Shown: piece by piece, positions 33,980 to 45,350 of the stretch
How positions within the stretch are numbered: position 1 is the first letter of the stretch
How the letters are laid out: each line of letters starts with the position of its first letter
DNA from: Azorinus chamasolen
Taxonomy: Eukaryota; Mollusca; Bivalvia; Cardiida; Solecurtidae
Length of the DNA stretch: 64,000 nucleotides
Reading direction: 5' to 3'
Assembly (NCBI GenBank): GCA_963576725.1
Contig: OY755241.1
Coordinates: 59,331,071 to 59,395,070 of the forward strand
Notes under the pieces: model-generated
Databases searched by the model: none
What the model saw: the letters and a program-made list of their open reading frames with translations, nothing else
What the model was told of the DNA's origin: nothing
Translations under genes and position numbers: made by a program

Positions 33980-34133
33980 TGCTGTTTGCTAATAGAATTT
34001 GATGGACTGTTTCTTTGTTATCTATGTCTATTGATACAATGTTCCACCTTCCATATTTGTTTAAAAATATTTTGTTAATGAATATTCATTAGGTATTGAA
34101 ATTTGGCGTAAATACAGAACAGGGAAAGGGTTA
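33980..34133 (+). repeat. Family E fragment, far-end (Y2) half
   Basis: TTTGCTAATAGAATTTGATGG, CAATGTTCCACCTTCCATAT, AATATTCATTAGGTATTGAA and AACAGGGAAAGGGTTAA are present. The hairpin and the other end are absent. Confidence 0.55.
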
Positions 34134-34365
34134 AGACAAACTCCAAATATTCAACGCAAATCCCATTTGAACGCCCCTCCCCCCCCCCCTTCCCATACAC
34201 CCCTGCCTGTTTTATATGTTCCGCGTTAGTATCGGCCGTTCAAGCAGTGACTATATTGTATAGTAAGCAAGCGACTATATTGCTCTGTCTGGGAAACCTC
34301 GTTTCTATTAATAGGACGCGGATTTACCGTTTGCAGTCTTGCACGTACGTCATTGTTTGCGATAA

Positions 34366-34542
34366 GTGGGAAGTGTGACATATTCGGATTGCGACGGGTG
34401 CGACCAACATCCTTGTTGCCGTGGATGTTCTTATTCTGAATATGGGTTAGACAATGTTCTATCTATGGAGGACAATCAACGCCAAAAATGCACCACGCTT
34501 TGTGGCATTTCAACTTGCTTCATGGTAAATGCATTATGCTAA
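34366..34542 (+). CDS. Cysteine-rich short open frame, possible exon
   Basis: Between a TAA at 34363 and a TAA at 34540 the plus strand encodes YSDCDGCDQHPCCRGCSYS, EYGLDNVLSMEDNQRQ and KCTTLCGISTCF. The eight Cys spacing is C-x2-C-x4-CC-x2-C-x21-C-x3-C-x4-C. A GTAAAT that could act as a donor follows TTCATG near 34523. There is no ATG before the Cys-rich part, so it would be an internal exon or a fragment. The composition looks coding, unlike the surrounding AT-rich DNA. I do not recognise a family. Confidence 0.3.
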   Translation: MGSVTYSDCDGCDQHPCCRGCSYSEYGLDNVLSMEDNQRQKCTTLCGISTCFMVNALC

Positions 34543-34936
34543 ATGATTATTGCATGCCACGTGCATGTGCCTTTTTCTTTCTTTGAAGTTTGTTCCTCGA
34601 TCCGACATTCAACATTCTTTAAACTTATTTATTGATTATTATAAACGTCAAATGATGTGTATCATTGTTTAAATATTCTTTGTGCTATTTGCTTAGCGCT
34701 TGGTGCTTGATGCCTGATGCGTGGTGCGTTGTTCCAACTTCGTTACGTTCGACCCCGGCCTTTGTCGTACTCTAGCAGCCAATTAGGAGACACGGACTAA
34801 AATGCTGAAGTGATTTGTCGAATACATAGAAAAATAATGAAATAGAAGGATTTCGAAAAACGCTGAATACAAAGAAATAGAACGGTCACTGATCCATTAC
34901 ATTAGTGTGTGTGTATAGATATGATTCTACAAAGTC

Positions 34937-37600
34937 AGCTAAGTCCACTCCTGAATTTAGACAAAAAAGACTATAGAAAAGGAAAAACTTAAGTTTACTT
35001 CTCACAACACTGAAAGCTACAATTTACCTTTTACTGAGAGAGAACTGTTTGATGCTATTAATAAATCGCACGATACAGCTGTTGGACCTGATGACATTCA
35101 TTATCAATTTCTTAAACACTTGCCCTCAATTTGTATGCATGTTCTTTTAGATATTTTTAACCATATATGGTCAAGTGGTAAATTTCCCAAGTTTTGGAAA
35201 CAGGCAACAGCTATTCCTGTTCCAAAACCAGGGAAAGATAACACGGATCCAAATAATTATCGTCCCATAGCCTTGACGAGCTGCGTATGTAAAACTTTAG
35301 AGCGCATGATTAACGCAAGACTTGTTTGGTATATTGAGTCCAACAACCTCATTACGGAGTATCAAAGTGGATTCAGGAGCCAGAGAAGTACAAGTGATCA
35401 TTTAGTTAGGTTGGAAACATTTATTCGTGAAGCTTTCATCAAGAAGGAGCACTTAGTTGCTGTCTTCTTTGATCTTGAGAAAGCTTACGATACAACTTGG
35501 AAGTATGGCATAATGAAAGACCTCCATGAATCAGGACTTAAAGGTCGACTTCCAGTTTTTATTGAAAACTTTTTAAATGATAGGGAATTTCAAGTCCGCG
35601 TTGGAACTACTCTTTCTGATATGCAAAAACAGGAAATGGGTGTTCCACAAGGAAGTATTTTGTCAGTCTCTCTATTTAATGTTAAAATTAATAATATTGT
35701 TAAATCTATTACTAGTGACACTGACTGTTCATTGTATGTTGATGACTTTTTAATTTGTTACCGTTCTAAACGCATGCGTACTGTTGAACGTCAACTTCAA
35801 CAGTCCATTGATAAAGCTCAAAAATGGGCTACTGAAAACGGCTTTAGATTTTCAAAGTCTAAAACAAATTGTGTACATTTCTGTCAACTGAGAAAATTCC
35901 ACAATGATCCTGAGTTGCACTTGAATGGTGATCCCATTCCTGTTGTAGACCAGGCGAAATTTCTCGGTGTCATCTTTGACAAAAAACTTTCCTTTATACC
36001 TCATATTAAATATTTAAAGGCTAAATGCCAGAAAACTCTGAAATTGCTTCGCGTTCTTGCACATACCGAATGGGATGCAGATCGCAATGTAATGCTCAAA
36101 TTGTATAGAAGTTTAGTGAGATCCAAACTGGATTATGGTAGTGTTGTATATGGCTCTGCAAGGAAATCATACTTGCAGATGCTTGATCCAATTCATCACC
36201 AAGGTTTACGTTTAGCATTGGGTGCCTTTAGGACACCCCCTGCTAAAAGTGTATATGTTGAGGCGAATGAGCCATCACTTTACTCTCGTCGTGAAAACTA
36301 TCCATGCAGTATACCTCTAAATTAGCTTCAAACCCATCAAATCCCGCTCATAAAAATGTTTTTAGACCTAAATATCAACGTTTATTTGAATCTAAGGAAA
36401 AGGTAATTCCATCTTTCGGAATACGTATGAAAAACTGTTTTCAAAATAGTGATATAGATTTGTCTTTGGTTGAAAAGACTAAAGTTGAATCTATACCACC
36501 TTGGACTATTAAACCACCAAAAGTTATTTTTGAACTAACACGGCATAAAAAGTCTGAAACAAGCTCGCTTGAATTCGGTTCTTTTTTAAATGAAATAATT
36601 TCAAGATTTGAAGATTATGAACAAGTTTATACTGATGGTTCAAAAGATGATGAGAGAGTCGCAGCTGCCTTTGTGGCTGATGACTCAGAGACAAAGTTTC
36701 GGCTTCACGATAATGCCTCCATTTTTTCAGCAGAGATCAAAGCTATTGACTTAGCTCTTGATTATATTGCTGGAAAATCATATAGTAAACATATAATCTT
36801 TTCGGATTCTCTTTCTGTTTTACAATCTCTGAGTAAATGTTCTTATTAAAAAACTTGTTTTAAAATACCATGAAATGTCTAATTCAAAAGATGTAATATT
36901 TTGTTGGATACCTAGTCATTGTGGAATACAGGGAAACGAGAGGGCGGACATTGCAGCGAAGTCTGCCCCTTGAATCGCCTGAATCTGATATGAGAATACC
37001 GTATTCGGATTTCAAACCACAAATTACTAGACATATTCTATATAAATGGCAGGAGTCTTGGAATGAGGAAATTCATAACAAGCTCCATGCTGTTAAACCT
37101 ATTTTAGGTGAACATTTTTGTTCATGCTTGCCATTTCGGCGTGACGAGGTCGTATTGGCGAGAATAAGAATTGGACATTCTTTTTTTTAACTCATTCATT
37201 TTTACTGAAAGGTGAAGTTCAACCTGAATGTTTATTTTGTTTTGAGCCTTATACAATTCAGCACATTCTCATTGAATGTCCTGATTTAATCTTAATCAGA
37301 GATAGGTTCTTTCAAGCAGATTCCCTGAGGGAACTGTTTGAACTGGTAGAAATACCAAAAATATTTGATTTTTTAAAGCCATTAATATATATTCTAAAAT
37401 TTAAAAGGTATATTTTTAGAATGTCGATTATGTTTTGTCCTTTTTTTATTTACAATCCTGTTGATCGGGACTGACATTTACATAATCTAGTGAGATTGTC
37501 TTTATTTGATTTCATCATATAGATTTATTTACATTATTTATTCGGCTCTATATGACCATCAGTGTCGATGGGCCGTAAAACACCATTCATTCATTCATTC
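34937..37600 (+). mobile_element. 5'-truncated LINE with target-site duplication
   Basis: Flanked by ATTCTACAAAGTC at 34924-34936 and 37597-37609 (13 bp; 9 bp if the leading ATTC belongs to the tail). The 3' end is GGCTCTATATGACCATCAG, GGGCCGTAAAACACC and (ATTC)3. It starts inside the reverse transcriptase ORF, so the endonuclease is missing. The target was a family E hairpin element: TATAGATATG precedes the insertion, and CAATATAATTAATATTCACG, GATGTCATAA follow it. The element is also antisense within the intron of the peptidase-like gene. RT plus RNase H fits the I/Nimb group of LINEs (recalled, not searched). Confidence 0.8.
34963..37480 (+). pseudogene. LINE reverse transcriptase-RNase H ORF, frameshifted
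   Basis: Opens near 34963. RT motifs: AVGPDDIHYQFLKHL (35080), NNYRPIALTS (35255), FFDLEKAYDTTWKYG (motif A, 35470), MGVPQGSILS (motif B, 35637), LYVDDFLI (catalytic YVDD, about 35735) and AKFLGVIFDKKLSF (35957). After a frameshift near 36300, RNase H follows with YTDGS (36631), SAEIKAI (36730), FSDSL (36800) and, in a third frame, PSHCGIQGNERAD (36915), so all four acidic/His motif regions are present. A stop follows AAKSAP near 36971. After another frame change in a T run near 37180, a C-x2-C...H-x4-C finger (CLFCF, IQHILIEC) and the C-terminus follow, ending about 37473. At least three frameshifts, so it is inactive. Confidence 0.85.
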
Positions 37601-37830
37601 TACAAAGTCTGCCGTGATAACAAACTCCTGTGTCCATGTATTATTTTAACAATATAATTAATATTCACGATGTCATAATTTTTCATATGAATATTCAAAG
37701 AGTAATGTGTCAACTGTGCAGTACCATGATCGCCGATGTGTGATAGGCCACGTGTAGATGTGTTCCATTAATTATAAATAGAACTTTAAACTGATGGCAT
37801 CATATTTAATTTTAAACAGAATTATGGGAA
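37601..37830. repeat. Remainder of the family E element split by the LINE
   Basis: TACAAAGTCTGCCGTGATAAC to GATGTCATAATTTTTCATATG and ATATTCAAAGAGTAATGTG corresponds to the Y1 half of family E (compare 49980-50110). The TTAA terminus is not preserved. Confidence 0.5.
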
Positions 37831-38049
37831 AAGGGTGATGTTTTGTTGTTGTTGTTTAAAATAAATAATAGAATTTTAAGTTGATGACATCAACCTAAAA
37901 CCTTTTTTTTGGCTGAAAAGATATTAAGGAATGTATAGTTACTTAGTATTATATTTTCCAATTTAATTTCAACCAGCATATATTTTCATTGTTATCTATC
38001 TACCGTGAAACATCTCTAAATCGGACACCACAACAGTCATTGTTGGCCT

Positions 38050-38240
38050 TTAACCCTTTCCCTGTGCTATGTTTTTTTTTTCAAATTTCAATTAATACCT
38101 AATGAATATTCATTAACAAATAGTTATAAGAAATATGCAAGGTGGAACATTGTAGACATTTAAGAAAGCAAAGAAACAGATCTATCAAATATTGTTAGCA
38201 AACAGAGAAGGCCCCCTAGGAGCTGTCTGATCTTGGAGTG
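38050..38240 (-). repeat. Family E element, Y2 subtype, hairpin reduced
   Basis: TTTAACCCTTTCCCTGTGCTATG at the left, CATTTAAGAAAGCAAAGAAAC internally, then TTAGCAAACAGAGAAGGCCC and GGAGCTGTCTGATCTTGG. Truncated before the second end. Confidence 0.55.
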
Positions 38241-38399
38241 AACTGCGGGCCGTTTGGTCACACCACGTGAAACGCAAAATATATGTGATCCAGGGAGCTC
38301 GGACTCATATAATCTGGTAATTTTATCATGGGTTAATTTCCCCCTTAATGTTCAGGTATCGCTGTTTTCATGATTTATGGACGCAAAACAAACACTTAC

Positions 38400-38465
38400 C
38401 AAAAGGACCCAGTGGTCGCCTTCATTGACAGGGAAAATAATCTTCCTGTATTTATACAGGTCCAT
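38400..38465 (-). CDS. Exon with the catalytic His of a Ulp1/SENP-like (C48) peptidase
   Basis: Minus strand, 66 bp, 22 codons in phase 0. The acceptor is CTTGCTTACTTTTGTAG and the donor GTAAGTG after CTTTTG. It encodes MDLYKYRKIIFPVNEGDHW followed by VLL. The hydrophobic stretch ending in HW(V/T)L is the catalytic His segment of C48 peptidases. Expected next is a segment with the catalytic Asp (typically YxDS/L), then the Cys exon at 31928-32051, which starts one base into a codon. I could not find that middle exon in 32.1-38.4 kb. Upstream exons beyond 38.5 kb were not found either. Confidence 0.65.
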
Positions 38466-38854
38466 CTACAAAAGTAAGCAAGAAACTGTTCTTTTGTCAT
38501 GTTGTGCAAGATAATTACATTAACCAACCTTCCCCCCACCCCGCGATATGAGCTACAAAACAGACATAGTGATCTAAGGGCCCAATGTTCAATTTCCTTC
38601 ATATGAACACATGAATAAATTTTAATGTTTTATCTAACAGGATTGTTTACTGTTTACAATATTATACAAAATATAGCTGAAATAAATTTGCACCAGGAAA
38701 ACCGATTAAGTAAGCATTAGAGTAGCCATAAGGGTCTGTATCGTTCATAGGAGTTTATAGGGATATGATAGATCTATCAATTTTGATCTGTGTGAAGCTA
38801 CAGCTACTGTGTTTTATATTAATTTATTATTAAACATAAAGCCACGTATAGCTG

Positions 38855-39745
38855 TGGTATAAGTTCACTCTACAGTCTAATATATGGCCGTGATGAAAGT
38901 TTCCTCTGTAGTCTAATAAAAGCCGTGATGAAAGTTCACTCTATAGTCAAATAAGTAGCCGTGATGAAAGTTTCCTTTATAGTCTAATAAGTAGCAGTGA
39001 TGAAAGATTCATCTATGGTCCGATCCATAGCCGTGATGAAAGTTCTCTCTAGTCTTATAAATAGCCACCATGATAGTTACCTTGCTGGTCTAATATATAG
39101 CCATGATGAAGTTCCTTTATATGTCTCATGCGGGTACAGACTGCAAATAAATGAAATACTGTTGGTCGGACGTAAAACCAAACTAATTCACTCACTCACT
39201 CCTTCTTAAGAGTATCAAAGAAATTTTCGTCACTGCCATGTATTACTACAGAGAGAAATTCACCATGGCTATGTATTAGACTGTATAGAGGGAGCTTTCA
39301 TCACGGCTATGTAGATGTATTAGACTATACAGGCAACGTTCATCATGGCTATCCATTATACTATATAGAGAGAACTTTCATCATGGTTCTTGATAACACT
39401 ATAGATCTAGAGGAAACTTCCATTATGGCTATTTGTTATTATGGGTGTATGGTGGGATCTTTCATCAGGATTATTTATAAGGCCATAGAAGGAACTTTCA
39501 CCACAATATCTATATAGATTTATAGAGCCAACCTTCATCATGGCTAAGTAGCTCTAAAATATTGTAGAGGAACTTTTCATCACAGAGACTATTGATAACA
39601 TTGAGGGAACTTTCATTTATATAGATTGATAGAGCCAACTTTCATCATGGCTAAGTAGCTCTAAAATATTGTAGAGGAACTTTTCATCACAGGGACTATG
39701 TATAACATTGAGGGAACTTTCATTTATCATGACTATATGTATAAT
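38855..39745. repeat. 36-bp minisatellite in inverted arrangement
   Basis: 38855-39125 carries plus-oriented units (TAGCCGTGATGAAAGTTTCC, AGTCTAATAA) like those at 23.5-24.3 kb. 39230-39745 carries the complement (GAACTTTCATCATGGCTATG, TATTAGACTATAGAGG). The right arm contains a 107-bp local duplication (AGAGCCAA... at 39524 and 39631). The two arms could fold back on each other. Confidence 0.75.
39140..39205 (+). repeat. LINE 3'-end-like stub between the minisatellite arms
   Basis: CTGTTGGTCGGACGTAAAACC then CAAACTAATTCACTCACTCAC resembles the 3' end of the LINE family seen at 37540-37600 (GGGCCGTAAAACACCATTC). Short, so uncertain. Confidence 0.35.
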
Positions 39746-40164
39746 TCATACTGCCTGAAATAAAATCCAGTCTCTCATTGAATATGTGAACTTTAAAATG
39801 CATTTATTTGGTATGTAAATAGAACTCTTAGATTTATTTCCTAGTTGTTTAATTTATAAATTTGGCTCAATTCTGTCAATGATAGTTTAAAATTCACCAG
39901 GATATACAGCACGCTGAAAAGGTCCGAAAAATACTTCTTCCAGTTTCCTGACCACCCTCGACTTGTCGAGTATTTTGCCAGGTTGACATTAGACCTACTA
40001 CATATCTAACTCTATCAATCAATGAATTACTTTCCTAAGCACCAGACCTGGAAGTCAAATGCTTTAAATGTATACTTTGCCATTAACGCCCAAGTAATTC
40101 TTCTAGATAGCTAAAGAAACATCGTCATTTCGACTCAACGAATAGAACAAACATGTTGCTAAAG

Positions 40165-40262
40165 TCGCGGGGGAACTTTCATACCGGATACTCAATGAAC
40201 AATCCACGCATGCGCACTGTTTACATGTGGAACTTTCATCACGGGGGAACTTTCATCACGTT
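40165..40262. repeat. Isolated minisatellite units
   Basis: GGGGGAACTTTCATACCGG, TGTGGAACTTTCATCACGG and GGGGAACTTTCATCACGTTAC are inverse copies of the AGCCGTGATGAAAGTTCCCC core, about 450 bp beyond the main array. Confidence 0.55.
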
Positions 40263-40269
40263 ACACCGG

Positions 40270-41600
40270 TCCTGTGCTGAGTGACGCAGCGCGTCCTCTG
40301 CCACCGGACCCTCTGGCTGCTAGTTGCAGACGAAACAGGTTGAAACAATATGAACACTTAATTTATAATATCACAGACTAAATGTTTTAAACAATTCAGA
40401 GTTCCGATATTCCCGTTACTCGCGGTCTAAATATACAAAAAATTAAGAATTGAATTAAAATAGTTCTCTAGATAAATACAAATAAATTACCAGGCTATGG
40501 CACGCTAAATGAACTTATAATATTACAAACAGAATATAGTAGCTGTGAGCAGCAATTCTACGTATCTAAAATACAGACATCTTACACCTTGACTATATGG
40601 ATTATTTAGTGACGAAGGCTGTTTAAGCGGGAAGATGGGTGGATGGTGTTCTATAATTAGGTGCTCGTGCAAAGTGACCACTCGCTCACCAAACCAGTTA
40701 TACAACTCATTCATTCATCAGGCATACTATGGAATGTACGGCGAATATACGTAAACCGGATATGACGTACTATGACAATATACTATGAGAACATATGCAA
40801 TGAAACGTGTGTTCCAAATGTAACGGGAAGTCCTTGCATACATTCACAGTAAGCATCCAACGCTTAACACTGTATGCATGCTACATAGGGCGAACATTCC
40901 CCTCAAAAATACCAATATTATTCATTCAAGTTAAGCTTCACAATCGTTAGATAAATAGTAGACATTCCCAGGGGAATCATCGAATTGACAGAATGAATAG
41001 GCGTTACCAATAAGACGTAACCGGCTACTGAACAAAGTATTTTTCAGTTACTTAATAGTATTGTATCGTATATTCAACCGCGTTGAAAGTGACGCGTCTT
41101 CAAGTAAAAGTAATCCTTTATTATTCTGAATCATTATATTCCGACTCGAACGTTGACATGATTGAGAAAGACAAGCTAAGTATTGTCATTTCCACCAAAC
41201 AAAATAAAATTCGATTTGGATAAGGCATCGATTTACTCCTCAGAATGCAAACTGATTAAACGTTGGAACAACAAGTTGACCATAACACACTATCATTTGT
41301 GTTTGAGCCTGTGTGTGCGCGTGCGATGTTTGTGTGCTGTGTGTGTCTCACCTTTTTCTATCGATGTTTTGGTAATGGTTGACTCTTGTATGTGGCTATT
41401 CCTGCTTGACTTTACTACTTTTTCATTGATAATTATAGGAATACTAATCTTCAGGCGAAAGTATAGTTTGTAACATATGTATTAACTTGTGTGTGATTAG
41501 CTTGATACATTGGACAACATAACTTTATTAAAGTTATATTGAACAATGTTTATGAATATACTTTAACAATACTTTATTAATATGAATTAGATATGTTTCA
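40270..41600. other. No recognisable feature
   Basis: AT-rich sequence. A minus frame at 40523-40714 and a plus frame at 41183-41473 do not resemble known proteins and have no convincing splice sites. A short match at about 41385-41430 (TATGTGGCTATTCCTGCTTG) links to the repeats at 13.6, 19.9 and 53.4 kb. Confidence 0.4.
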
Positions 41601-41639
41601 TAATGGCATTGGAACATATACCATTTTTTACTCAGACAG

Positions 41640-41762
41640 ATACTGTAGAGTCAGATCTATATTCTACCATAAACAAACAGAGCAGACTCTGATCAGACTC
41701 CTTTACGTCTACTCTGTTTGCAAAGGCTGTGAAAATGCGCGTTTATATGAAGGTAATGGGGA
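41640..41762 (-). repeat. Family E element, hairpin reduced
   Basis: AACAAACAGAGCAGACTCTG, ATCAGACTCCTTTACGTCTAC and GCGCGTTTATATGAAGGTAATGG preserve the near end. The right hairpin arm has lost its TCTGATC. Confidence 0.5.
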
Positions 41763-42449
41763 TCAAAGACGTTGAATGAGTATCAGTTTAATAAATAACA
41801 ATATATTCAAATTGTTTGCGGCTTCAAAAGCAATGAATAGATTGGCATATGGCACTGATTTTGTCAATAACTCCCTAGAGTGCTCCGTAGTTAATTCGAT
41901 CAATTTCACCCCCAAACTGGAATTGTTTTTTTATTTCAACATGCTGGCACCAAGTCGCATCTGTGACAATAACAATTAATGATCCTTAGCATAATCACTC
42001 GAGGTTTTGTGCATTGAATGAATAAGGCGGCACATTGAGGCAGTGGATTAAGATTCAAATGCAAATCATCTCGTTCGTAGAATAGTTCCCGTATGAGTCA
42101 CACTGATGGCGGTGCGTTCAGTCTTCTCGTACAGCTATGCGTTGCCTAGACCTCGTACTTTACATTCAAAATTAAATCGGACAGTCTAGACCCTGTACAT
42201 TGGATGTAAAATATTTATTAGAATGTTTCTTTGTAATTTTGCAAAGATACTCTCGCTGACATATTCTGATGATTGTTTTGATCCCAAGTGCTGTTTTGCA
42301 GTGGCATAAGCCCAAACAATTGTCTGCATTTCGAAGAATCAAATAGGTCTTTTGTCGTAACTCCGGGATCTGCATTCTCATCCAGAAATTTTAACATCGG
42401 CTATTACGTCTTTACTATTCATGCAAATCTAATTCATAAACATTAGAAA

Positions 42450-42630
42450 GCAAAAGCAGCAATGCAAAAAGAGAAAATTGCGGACTCGGTTTTATTGAGT
42501 CTGTTCATGAGCAGTAATTCAACGTGGAACACTACTCACGTCCCCTAGCACCGGCTTAAGCGGTATTCAATTTTCAAAACAAATAACATCAAAACTAATG
42601 ATCGAAGGGCCAGAAAGTTAACACTAAGAA
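42450..42630 (+). repeat. Dispersed repeat family I
   Basis: GAAAATTGCGGACTCGG, TTGAGTCTGTTCATGAGCAG, CACTACTCACGTCCCCTAGC, CCGGCTTAAGCGGTATTC and AATGATCGAAGGGCCAGAAA in the same order as in other copies. Confidence 0.6.
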
Positions 42631-42813
42631 TGAAGTACGGGGCGACTTTTACGGCCGCAACACAAGCACTTAACTCCTACATAACCTATGTGAGCGTCAC
42701 AAGGGATACAATCGAAAAGACGTGTGTCAGCACCCGCATGCGGTTTTATTTATATTCTAATCCAATCAGTTATCGTTGCTATTGGGATGGTTTACAGCAA
42801 GTCACCTAATCCC

Positions 42814-43063
42814 TTAACCCTTTTCTCCATGAATATTCCTGAAAGAAATAATGACGTCATGAATATTAATTTTATATATATATATATAATATCATATGGA
42901 CATAGGAATTTTGGCAATGGCAGAAACTGTATAATTATATCTATATTATATCATAAGCAAACAGGGCAGACCCTGATCAGACGGCTCCTATAGGAGCCAT
43001 CTGATCTGTGTCTTCTTTGTTTGCAAAGGCGTAGAAAGGCATATTTATAGAGTAAAGGGTTAA
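42814..43063 (-). repeat. Complete family E element with perfect shared core
   Basis: TTAA at 42814-42817 and 43060-43063; termini CCCTTTTCTCCATGAATATTCC and TATAGAGTAAAGGG. The hairpin GACCCTGATCAGACG, then the perfect 14-bp core GCTCCTATAGGAGC at 42984-42997, then CATCTGATCTGTGTC. A (TA)n tract lies inside at about 42874-42890. Confidence 0.75.
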
Positions 43064-43235
43064 ACTAGATCTAAAACACTTTTTTGTCAATATGTTTTGT
43101 ATATCAGTGAGATACATAATATTGAATAATATTGCTGTTGTTTGATGGAAAGATGGGCACGATGGTGAATAGTCAATGGATACATTTTAGATTGGACTGG
43201 TGGTGATGATATCTGGAATATGACTTATATCATGA

Positions 43236-43373
43236 TTAACGCATTTGTTCCCAGTGGATTATTCCATGTTTATATACTGGATTAGTCCATTCTTTATCTA
43301 AGGGTGCGGCGTCTGATCAGTCTACACTGTTTGCCTATGTCCAATGTATGGGATCGTGGGAGCAAATGGGTTC
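43236..43373. repeat. Family G element, short inverted copy
   Basis: TTAACGCATTTGTTCCCAG at the left, GGGAGCAAATGGGTTCA at the right. Internally CTGGATTAGTCCATTC and AGGGTGCGGCGTCTGATCAG in the opposite orientation to the copy at 3045. Confidence 0.6.
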
Positions 43374-43922
43374 ATATATCAAAGGATACAAGTGCAATTC
43401 ATGGGGTTGAAGCTCTTCTTAGGTCTACCTGTTTACAGTATTACAGAAAACCACTATAAAAACTATGACATTCCAATTTACAACCGGGTCTCGCATTGGG
43501 AACAAAATAGGACTGCTTATGTAGAATTCATTGTATCGAACAAATAACCAAACGTAATTGTCTTCATTTAAGACGAAGGAAGTATATTGTGTACAATGAA
43601 GGAATAAATATTCGTATTTCCAGCATTCGATATGTAATAGCAAATCGAATGAACAAACATTATTCGTCTCTATCCACTTCTCTATGGTATATTTTAGCCC
43701 GGGGCGTACAGGCCGGAAACAAACAAACACAACGTATTGCTAAATTAATTTCATTTATTGAAAATCACTGTGGCACGCGACAATAATACTGGCGGTTTGC
43801 ATTTGGGAAATCGTCCAATATTCTAGTCAAAATATTGGAAAGGCAAATATAACAAAGCATTTGCTCTTAACCTAGCGAGTCGTTGTCTCTTTTATTGTGG
43901 TAGTGTTACGTGCCGAGCAGTG

Positions 43923-44123
43923 TTAACCCTTACAATGCAGGACACACATACATTGGCATTTTCAAACATTGAAGACCCAGATCAGAGGGCTCCTAGAGGA
44001 GCCCTCTGATCAGGGTCTGCACTGTTTGTCATTTAAAATACTCTAGCAAACTTTAAGACTTTCATACTGAGTTAAATGCTGATGGGTTATTCCACTCTGA
44101 CAATTTAGCGTTGTAAGGGTTAG
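43923..44123. repeat. Family H hairpin element
   Basis: TTAACCCTTACAATGCAGG at the left, CGTTGTAAGGGTTAG at the right. The hairpin GACCCAGATCAGAGG and CCTCTGATCAGGGTC encloses the core GCTCCTAGAGGAGC (43989-44002), one base from that of family E. Confidence 0.7.
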
Positions 44124-44456
44124 TACGGTGAGGTGAAGCATCGTTTTTAATATACATCCAAACTCGAAACTAGTTTTCGTGAATTGTAATTCTTGTGTTG
44201 ACATACTTTCGTTTTGGAATAAAGCTCTATAGCGTGTTTTACATAGTATTAAAGAGTTTGAAGTGTGCGCCAGTATATCGAGATATCAATTAAATATCGG
44301 ACCTTATCCGTTGAAACATAGATGAACTTTGTTTGATTGGAATTATGTTACCCAAGACAGATTGCATTGGTAGTGTGCTACTGTTGCTGCTATTGATACT
44401 ACCAAGTATGTTCGCCGGTAAGAAAAGTTTCACTAACTTCATTGTCAATACCAACA

Positions 44457-44679
44457 GTTGACCCTTTCTCCGTTCCGTGTTTATTTCAAATTTTAAATTC
44501 CATGGACAAATAACAAATGGAAGATAGAACATTGTAGTTATGTTAGAAAGTAAAGAGATTTCAAATGCAATTGGTAAACGGAAAGACCCTGATCAGACAG
44601 CTCCTATAGTAGTCGTCTGATCTGGGTCTTCTCTGATTGCAAATGCAAAAAAATGCGTTTATATCAAGGAAAGGGTTAA
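44457..44679 (-). repeat. Family E element, Y2 subtype
   Basis: GTTGACCCTTTCTCCGTTCC at the left and AAGGAAAGGGTTAA at the right. The hairpin is GACCCTGATCAGACAGCTCC with TAGTCGTCTGATCTGGGTC. Confidence 0.65.
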
Positions 44680-44756
44680 AACGAATTATTCAGGAAATGT
44701 TCACATATGAACGAAACACTGAAATACCACTCAATTAATTAAAGTTTGCATCAGAT

Positions 44757-44886
44757 ATAGAGATTATTATGTCACTGACGGATATGTTAAAGTTTATTCG
44801 ATGAGGGCGAGCCCTTCGATTTTCGTCCCGAACAGAATAAACTTTAACATAGTTCGTCAGTAACAGGTTATTCTCTTTATCCTGTC
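44757..44886. repeat. Long imperfect hairpin (family J-like)
   Basis: ATAGAGATTATTATGTCACTG pairs with CAGTAACAGGTTATTCTCTTTAT, and GTTAAAGTTTATTCGATG with GAATAAACTTTAAC. The centre is GGGCGAGCCCTTCGATTTTCG. Confidence 0.55.
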
Positions 44887-45169
44887 ACCAAATAACTAAA
44901 ATATGTTTTTACAGTAATGTGGGTTAAAAAAACTAAATAAAACAATTAAATTAATTTTGTTCTTAGCACCCTTTCGATATCTTTACATTCTTTTAGATTG
45001 TATCTATAAGTAGAAATAACCGAACTACTGCTTTACGGAAAAATAGTCCTCTTATTGGTTCATATAATCACAAAAAGATTAGTAAAGGCAGCAAAACGAA
45101 GTGAGAATATACATATTCTTAATCGAACTATACCTAAATGATCACATGTCATTGACAACACCCGCATGT

Positions 45170-45350
45170 GTCAGCTTTTGTTATATTTTCTGGTCCTTCG
45201 AGATCATTAGTTTTGATGTTATTAGTTTTGAAAAATGAATACTGCTTAAGCCGGTGTGAGGGGGCGTGAGTAGTGTTGCACTTTTAATTACGACTCATGA
45301 ACAGACTCAATAAAACCGAGTCTGCAATTTTCTGGTTTTGCATTTCTACT
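45170..45350 (-). repeat. Dispersed repeat family I, inverse copy
   Basis: TGTTATATTTTCTGGTCCTT, GAGATCATTAGTTTTGATG, TGCTTAAGCCGGTG, GGGCGTGAGTAGTGTTGCAC and AACCGAGTCTGCAATTTTC. Confidence 0.6.

Noticed and set aside
39880..39975. Minus-strand stretch KLEEVFFGPFQRAVYPGEF, considered as a piggyBac transposase scrap
   Set aside because: Too short, and it lacks the acidic motif that should follow; weak resemblance only.
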